DNA of 64,000 nt from Clostridia bacterium (GTDB taxonomy: Bacteria; Bacillota; Clostridia; Christensenellales; CAG-138), in assembly GCA_016292635.1 (NCBI GenBank), contig JAEDIC010000007.1, forward strand, positions 22,321-86,320. Direction: 5' to 3'. Position numbers and translations under genes: made by a program. This document shows positions 59,578 through 64,000 of the stretch, piece after piece. The notes under the pieces were generated by a model. The model searched no databases, was not told the origin of the DNA, and was given only the letters and a program-made list of their open reading frames with translations. Position 1 is the first letter of the stretch, and each line of letters opens with the position of its first letter.

Positions 59578-59733
59578 AAACAACATAAAACTACTTATAT
59601 TGTTATATTGTTTATTATGTAATGTTATTAAGATATCATGAAAACATATAAAGAATATAATTGTACAAAATACTATCTTATAGAAAAGAATTGGATTTGT
59701 ATTACTAATCTCTCATCTTACATAATGTACTTA

Positions 59734-59880
59734 TTGTCAAGGATGCAATTTGCTCTTTGTTTTAAAACTTCCCTGTGAGCCGACGAAGAGCATATTTTTG
59801 ACAGAGCTTCAATTCACCGTTCCGCCGAGCAAAATTCAGGTGAAATGGAGCCGTCATTTGACCATACAGGTTTATTTGGA
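59734..59880 (+). repeat. R3: third, diverged copy of the C-terminal coding fragment
   Basis: Reads CQGCNLLFVLKLPCEPTKSI, then FLTELQFTVPPSKIQVKW and SRHLTIQVYLECA with a stop in the same frame as R1 and R2. EPTKSIFL, VKWS and VYLE are kept; the DNA is more diverged, mostly at codon positions that preserve the pattern. It stands just upstream of parA, so it may be the original chromosomal arm of the element. Confidence 0.65.
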
Positions 59881-59900
59881 ATGTGCATAATTAATGAGAA

Positions 59901-59926
59901 AGCGTCAAGATTTTGGCGCTTTTTTG
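59901..59926 (+). terminator. terminator between R3 and parA
   Basis: AGCGTCAA pairs with TTGGCGCT around GATT, followed by six T (59921-59926). It may be the terminator of the gene of which R3 is the end. Confidence 0.75.
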
Positions 59927-59957
59927 TTTTGTAAACCTACACGAAAAGGAGGAACAT

Positions 59958-60779
59958 ATGCAATCTCAAATCATCGCCATTGCCAATCAAAAGGGCGGCG
60001 TTGGTAAAACCACCACCTGTGCTAATCTGGGTATTGGCTTGGCGCAGGAAGGAAAGAAGGTGCTGCTCATTGACAGCGACCCACAGGGTTCGCTTACCAT
60101 CAGCCTTGGTTACAATCGCCCTGACCAACTACCCGTTACCCTTTCCGACATCATGGAAAAGGTCATGGATGAAAATCCTATCGTACCCCGTGAGGGCGTT
60201 CTTTCCCACGATGAAGGTGTTTCCCTCATGCCTGCCAATATCAGCTTATCCGGCATGGAGGTTTCCCTCGTCAACGCCATGAACAGAGAAAAGATACTCA
60301 AGCAGTTGCTGGACAATGTAAAACGCCAATATGACTATGTGCTCATTGACTGTATGCCTTCCCTTGGTATGCTGACCATCAATGCCTTAGCTGCTGCGGA
60401 CAGCGTGATTATCCCCGTACAAGCGCAATACCTTCCTGCCAAGGGTTTGGAACAGCTTTTGCAGACTGTCAACAAGGTACGTCGGCAGATAAACCCCAAG
60501 CTGAAAATCAGCGGCATCCTGCTCACTATGGTCGACAGCCGCACCAACTACGCTAAGGAAATCAGTACGTTACTGCGGGATACCTACGGCAGCAAAATCA
60601 AGGTCTTCGCAACGGATATTCCGCATTCTGTCCGTGCCGCTGAGATCAGCGCAGAGGGTAAAAGCATCTATTCACATGACCCTAAAGGTAAGGTCGCAGA
60701 AGCATACCGAGAACTTACTAAGGAGGTGTTGAAGATTGAAAAGCAGCGGCAAAAAGCTAAGTCTGACCTCTTACGATGA
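59958..60779 (+). CDS. parA: ParA-family partition ATPase of the conjugative element
   Basis: 273 residues: deviant Walker A ANQKGGVGKTT, LLIDSDPQGSLT, DYVLIDCMPSLGMLTINAL, ILLTMVDSRTNYAKE. Maintains the circular form of the element, or assists its segregation, with ParB. AAAGGAGG selects ATG 59958. It overlaps parB by 44 bases. Its sequence is the form usual for Clostridia conjugative elements of the Tn1549 kind. Codon use (ATC for Ile) differs from the host genes. Confidence 0.94.
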   Translation: MQSQIIAIANQKGGVGKTTTCANLGIGLAQEGKKVLLIDSDPQGSLTISLGYNRPDQLPVTLSDIMEKVMDENPIVPREGVLSHDEGVSLMPANISLSGMEVSLVNAMNREKILKQLLDNVKRQYDYVLIDCMPSLGMLTINALAAADSVIIPVQAQYLPAKGLEQLLQTVNKVRRQINPKLKISGILLTMVDSRTNYAKEISTLLRDTYGSKIKVFATDIPHSVRAAEISAEGKSIYSHDPKGKVAEAYRELTKEVLKIEKQRQKAKSDLLR

Positions 60780-61683
60780 CATCTTCACCACTGAGGACGC
60801 AAGGCAGGAAGATCAGCGGGAACGGGTCATGGAAATTTCGCTGGACAAGCTCCAACACTTTCACGACCACCCCTTTCAGGTGCGACACGACCAAGCCTTA
60901 CAGGATATGGCAGACAGCATCAAAGAATACGGTGTATTAGCTCCAGGCCTTGCGCGACCGCTTCCCGATGGCAGCGGATATGAAGTAATTTCAGGCAATC
61001 GCCGTTTGGAAGCCTGCATCCTTGCAGGGATGGAAACCATGCCGGTGATCGTGCGGGATATGACCGACGATGCAGCTATCATCGCCATGGTGGACGCTAA
61101 TTTACAAAGAGAGAACATCTTGCCGAGTGAAAAGGCATTTGCTTACAAAATGAAACTGGAAGCAATGAAAAGACAGGCTGGCAGACCCTCTAAAAATAAT
61201 TCCGCCCAAGTTGGGCGGAATTTTCAAGGCAAGGAATCTCGGGAGATTTTGGCTGAACAAGTTGGTGAAAGTAAGAACCAAATCTCACGCTATATCCGTC
61301 TAACAGAACTCATACCGCCCATACTAGATATGGTGGACGGTGTTGCGGAACAAAAGATGGCTTTTAACCCTGCGGTGGAGCTTTCCTATCTTACCCTCTC
61401 TGAACAGACCATGTTGCTGAACGCTATGGAAGCACAGGAAGCCACGCCGTCCCTATCCCAAGCGCAGCGGATGAAAAAGTTCAGCCAACAGGGAAAGCTA
61501 TCAGAGGATGTGATGATGGCTATCATGTCTGAGGAAAAGAAAGAAGTTGATCGCATCACCCTCACCACAACCACGCTGTCCAAGTATTTTCCCAAGTCCT
61601 ATACGCCCAAGAAGATGGAAGAAACAATTATCAAGCTACTGGAACAGTGGCAGCGAAAAAGGAAGCGGGAACAGGAACGCTAA
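60736..61683 (+). CDS. parB: ParB-family partition protein
   Basis: 315 residues: ParB N-terminal domain (MEISLDKLQHFHDHPFQV, YEVISGNRRLEACILAG, ANLQRENILPSEKAFAY), central HTH (SREILAEQVGESKNQISRYIRLTELIP), long helical C-terminus. AAGGAGG is 10 bases before TTG 60736, inside parA. Its DNA contains a 12-bp perfect inverted repeat (61198-61222) in a variable linker between domains (KNNSAQVGRNF). Confidence 0.92.
   Translation: MKSSGKKLSLTSYDDIFTTEDARQEDQRERVMEISLDKLQHFHDHPFQVRHDQALQDMADSIKEYGVLAPGLARPLPDGSGYEVISGNRRLEACILAGMETMPVIVRDMTDDAAIIAMVDANLQRENILPSEKAFAYKMKLEAMKRQAGRPSKNNSAQVGRNFQGKESREILAEQVGESKNQISRYIRLTELIPPILDMVDGVAEQKMAFNPAVELSYLTLSEQTMLLNAMEAQEATPSLSQAQRMKKFSQQGKLSEDVMMAIMSEEKKEVDRITLTTTTLSKYFPKSYTPKKMEETIIKLLEQWQRKRKREQER
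61198..61222. repeat. inverted repeat within parB
   Basis: AATTCCGCCCAA (61198-61209), G, TTGGGCGGAATT (61211-61222), followed by TTC. It codes NNSAQVGRN in the linker. Such a strong hairpin inside a coding region could pause or end transcription, or be a protein-binding palindrome. Confidence 0.7.
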
Positions 61684-61751
61684 CCATAAGAAATATTGGT
61701 GTAAGTTTTTCTTTGATTGATTAACATAGTATAATTTTGCAGGGTGAGTTT

Positions 61752-61982
61752 ATGGCTATTATTAGAAATGCTATTCAATGTAAAAAATGCGGAGACATTA
61801 TTGAATCCGTTTCTGCGCATGATTTCAAAACCTGTTCCTGCGGAGCCTGTTCCGTTGATGGCGGGCATTGCTATCTCAGACGGTATTGTGCAATATCGAT
61901 GGGTGATTTCATTGAACTGAGCGAAGTTCAGGAAGAACCCGATGAAACCAACAGCCGCAATCAGCGATACATCAGAAAGTAA
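61752..61982 (+). CDS. small Cys-rich (zinc-ribbon-like) element protein
   Basis: 76 residues: IQCKKCGDIIESVSAHDFKTCSCGACSVDGGHCYLRR carries CxxC and CxCxxC groups that probably bind zinc, then an acidic tail. Proteins of this form are common in Clostridia conjugative elements between parB and the replication gene; function unknown. AGGGTGAG precedes ATG 61752. A terminator follows at 62002. Confidence 0.75.
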   Translation: MAIIRNAIQCKKCGDIIESVSAHDFKTCSCGACSVDGGHCYLRRYCAISMGDFIELSEVQEEPDETNSRNQRYIRK

Positions 61983-62001
61983 AAAACATATAAGTCATGT
62001 T

Positions 62002-62027
62002 AGGCGTTCCATGCGGAGCGCCTTTTT
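62002..62027 (+). terminator. terminator before the replication initiator gene
   Basis: AGGCGTTCC (62002-62010), ATGC, GGAGCGCCT (62015-62023), then TTTT. Confidence 0.8.
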
Positions 62028-62054
62028 GTATGTCTGGAAATGGAGGAAACCGAA

Positions 62055-62921
62055 ATGGCAGTCTTTCGCGTAGAAAAGACACGTGATTATACCGTTATGG
62101 CAAATCATCATCTCAGAAATACAGATCTTTCCCTAAAAGCAAAGGGTTTGCTTTCTCTAATGCTGTCTTTGCCAGAGGAATGGGACTACACCACAAAGGG
62201 TCTTTCCCGTATCTGCAAAGACGGTGTAGACAGCATTTGCGCCGGTGTGCGTGAACTGGAGGAGCAAGGATATGTGGTGCGTGAGCGCATCCGCAATCCC
62301 AACGGACAGCTGGGAGCCATAGAATACACGATACTGGAGCAGCCCCGCACCTCAGAACCTAAACGGGAAAAACCTGAACGGGAAAATCCAGTTCAGGCAA
62401 ACCCTGTCTTGGATGATCCTGTCTTGGGAAAACCTGAACAGGAAAACCCCGCACAATTAAATACTTATAGAACAAATAAAGATGAATCAAATACGCTCTC
62501 AATGAATCCTTATCCAATCAAATCCTATCCTATCAATCCTACAGCGGATCAGATGGGAATGGATGGAATGGATGTTTACAAAGAGATCATCAAAGAGAAT
62601 ATCGAATACGACATCATGAAAGACAATTTTCCCAACGAGCATGAACGTCTGGATGAAATCGTGGAGCTCATGGCAGAAACCCTTGCTTCCAAGAAAGCGA
62701 CATTCTGCATCGCCGGAGATACCTATTCCGCTTCCACAGTAAAGTTCAAACTGCTCAGGATTAACAATCTGCATATCCAGTATGTGTTTGAGTGCCTCGA
62801 CAAGAACACCACCGAAGTGCGAAACATCAAGAAGTATCTTCTTGCCACTTTGTTCAATGCACCCACCACCATGGGCAGTTACTACAAAGCGCAGGTCAAT
62901 CACGATATGTATGGAGATTAA
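62055..62921 (+). CDS. replication initiator-type protein (RepA N / DUF6017)
   Basis: 288 residues: N-terminal winged-helix domain (YTVMANHHLRNTDLSLKAKGLLSLMLSLPEEWDYTTKGLSRIC), a repetitive Pro/Glu/Asn linker (KREKPERENPVQANPVLD and similar), then a C-terminal helical domain (DIVELMAETLASKKATFCIAG-like, ending IKKYLLATLFNAPTTMGSYY). This is the layout of the replication/accessory initiators in Tn1549-like elements. GGAGG selects ATG 62055 over ATG 62040. Likely helps the excised element replicate. Confidence 0.85.
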   Translation: MAVFRVEKTRDYTVMANHHLRNTDLSLKAKGLLSLMLSLPEEWDYTTKGLSRICKDGVDSICAGVRELEEQGYVVRERIRNPNGQLGAIEYTILEQPRTSEPKREKPERENPVQANPVLDDPVLGKPEQENPAQLNTYRTNKDESNTLSMNPYPIKSYPINPTADQMGMDGMDVYKEIIKENIEYDIMKDNFPNEHERLDEIVELMAETLASKKATFCIAGDTYSASTVKFKLLRINNLHIQYVFECLDKNTTEVRNIKKYLLATLFNAPTTMGSYYKAQVNHDMYGD

Positions 62922-62953
62922 CACTTACCAAATCTTGAAAGGAGGACAACCCA

Positions 62954-63427
62954 TTGCAGGAAGAAGTCGAAAACAGATCCGTGACCCTTGCCATCAGCGC
63001 CACCAAGCTCAGTGCCCGTGTGTTGAAAAGCGCAATCGCAAAGCTGCTGGCGGAATGGCAAAAGAGCCGAGATGCACCCGCAAAGATACCCCACGGCAAG
63101 CAGACCGTGAAGGAGCTCGTGGGACAAAATCAAGGTGTCAGCAACATCGAAGTGACGGACGGCAACATCAAATCCTTTGAGCGTGTTGCAAGAAAGTACG
63201 GCGTAGACTATGCAGTAAAGAAGGACAGCAGCGTATCTCCGCCCAAGTGGCTGGTGTTCTTCAAGGCGCGGGATGCAGATGCGCTCATCGCCGCATTTAC
63301 CGAGTTTGCCGCAAAAACGGTGAAGCGGGAACAGCGGCCATCGGTGCTGCAAACCCTTGCCAAGTTCAAGGAGATGCTGAAGGATACCGTCATCACCAAG
63401 ACCCGTAAAAAGGAGCTGGAGCGATGA
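62954..63427 (+). CDS. pcfB: PcfB-family (DUF3801) conjugation protein
   Basis: 157 residues: SVTLAISATKLSARVLKSAIAKLLAEWQ at the start, IEVTDGNIKSFERVARKYGVDYAVKKD, PPKWLVFFKARDADALIAAFTEF. The PcfB family works with the VirD4 coupling protein and relaxase in Gram-positive conjugation. GGAGG precedes TTG 62954. The end overlaps the VirD4 start by four bases (ATGA). Confidence 0.9.
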   Translation: MQEEVENRSVTLAISATKLSARVLKSAIAKLLAEWQKSRDAPAKIPHGKQTVKELVGQNQGVSNIEVTDGNIKSFERVARKYGVDYAVKKDSSVSPPKWLVFFKARDADALIAAFTEFAAKTVKREQRPSVLQTLAKFKEMLKDTVITKTRKKELER

Positions 63428-63966
63428 ACCTGAAAAAGCACCTCATCTCCAACATTCCGTATGTGATGATCGGCCTGTTCGCCACTAATCTGGGCGAAGG
63501 ATGCCGGCTTGCGGCGGGCAACAATGCTTCCGAAAAGCTGCTGCATATCGTAGACGGATTATCGGCTGCCTTTGCCAATCCATTGCCCAGCCTGCACTTA
63601 ACCGATCTCTGCATCGGAGCCGCCGTGGGTGCTTTTCTTCGTTTGGCGGTGTATCTCAAAGGCAAGAACGCCAAGAAGTATCGAAAGAACATGGAATACG
63701 GCAGCGCCCGCTGGGGAACATCGGAGGATATCAAGCCCTACATCGATCCTGCCTTTGAAAACAACATTATCCTGACCCAAACGGAACGGTTGACCATGAA
63801 CAACCGACCCAAAGACCCCAAGACCGCACGAAACAAAAACGTGCTTATCATTGGTGGTTCCGGCAGCGGCAAAACGAGATTTTGGTTGAAGCCCAACCTC
63901 ATGCAGTGTGCATCCGAGACCTATCCCGTCAGCTTTGTGGTCACCGACCCCAAAGGGTCACTATAA
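63424..63966 (+). pseudogene. VirD4-like coupling protein, cut after Walker A
   Basis: 180 codons: membrane N-terminus (two hydrophobic helices), then YGSARWGTSEDIKPYIDP, NVLIIGGSGSGKTRFWLKPN (Walker A) and VVTDPKGSL followed at once by TAA TAA. Family members run to about 600 residues and continue from DPKGS into the Walker B half. The DNA after GGGTC is AT-rich and unrelated to the expected continuation, so the gene is probably interrupted by an insertion that starts near 63,960 and leaves the window, or is deleted. Conjugation from this copy would then fail unless the insert is removed. Confidence 0.75.
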
Positions 63967-64000
63967 TAAGGATAGAAAGGTCGTGAAAATACAAAACAGG

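Overview
The window looks like a chromosome segment of a strictly anaerobic, probably spore-forming, Gram-positive gut Clostridia. Supporting signs are a class III ribonucleotide reductase, rubrerythrin, a broken cotJC spore-coat/Mn-catalase gene, lipoprotein-type ABC sugar-binding proteins, strong AGGAGG ribosome sites and Clostridia-type conjugative-element genes. The exact order (Christensenellales, Oscillospirales or other) cannot be fixed from the sequence alone. Host genes favour ATA for Ile, except highly expressed ones such as the binding proteins and rubrerythrin, while the conjugative core after 59.9 kb favours ATC.

Layout. 0-5.5 kb: a Na/Pi symporter cut by the window edge, mntP behind a structured leader, a three-gene redox cluster (a redoxin lipoprotein whose in-frame TGA is probably selenocysteine, a 46-residue CXXC membrane peptide and a polyferredoxin membrane protein), then a radical SAM gene. 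5.8-13.2 kb: maltodextrin-type uptake and use (ABC ATPase, LacI regulator with its own operator, binding protein, two permeases, malQ). 13.2-24 kb: housekeeping genes (GT-C-like membrane protein, nrdD, MATE pump, pfkA, threonine aldolase, ddl, murF). 23.9-28.6 kb: NusG-II protein, Gx transporter, FMN-binding protein and apbE, a likely extracytosolic flavin electron-transfer set, plus a MATE pump. 28.6-29.7 kb: ogt and rubrerythrin.

30-39.4 kb: an RpiR regulator followed by a pentose operon (ribose-type ABC importer, D-lyxose isomerase-like cupin, split transketolase in C-then-N order, FGGY kinase, rpiB). 40-43.4 kb: ROK-like protein, nagB, nagA. 43.9-49.4 kb: a complete oligopeptide/dipeptide ABC importer. 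49.4-53.5 kb: an esterase, a Cu/Zn superoxide dismutase, a lipoprotein and two decaying genes.

From about 53,987 to the end lies an integrative conjugative element whose left end has cut cotJC. It carries a RloA/RloB (AbiL-like) pair, a DUF1883-TIR protein and an AlbA/Schlafen-type ATP-binding protein. These cargo blocks are bracketed by three copies of one C-terminal coding fragment. The element backbone follows: parA, parB, a small Cys-rich protein, a replication initiator, pcfB and a VirD4 coupling protein broken at its Walker A region.

Two observations go furthest beyond routine annotation. First, there is a multi-hairpin repeat of about 220 bp (4.3 and 25.2 kb, with a remnant at 17.3 kb). 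Every copy lies between convergent genes. The two full copies are flanked by two copies of the local terminator, and their stems covary while their loops stay fixed. Second, there is the UxxC redoxin with a bacterial SECIS-like hairpin. The fragment-bracketed defence cargo comes third. No tRNA, rRNA or CRISPR array was seen.
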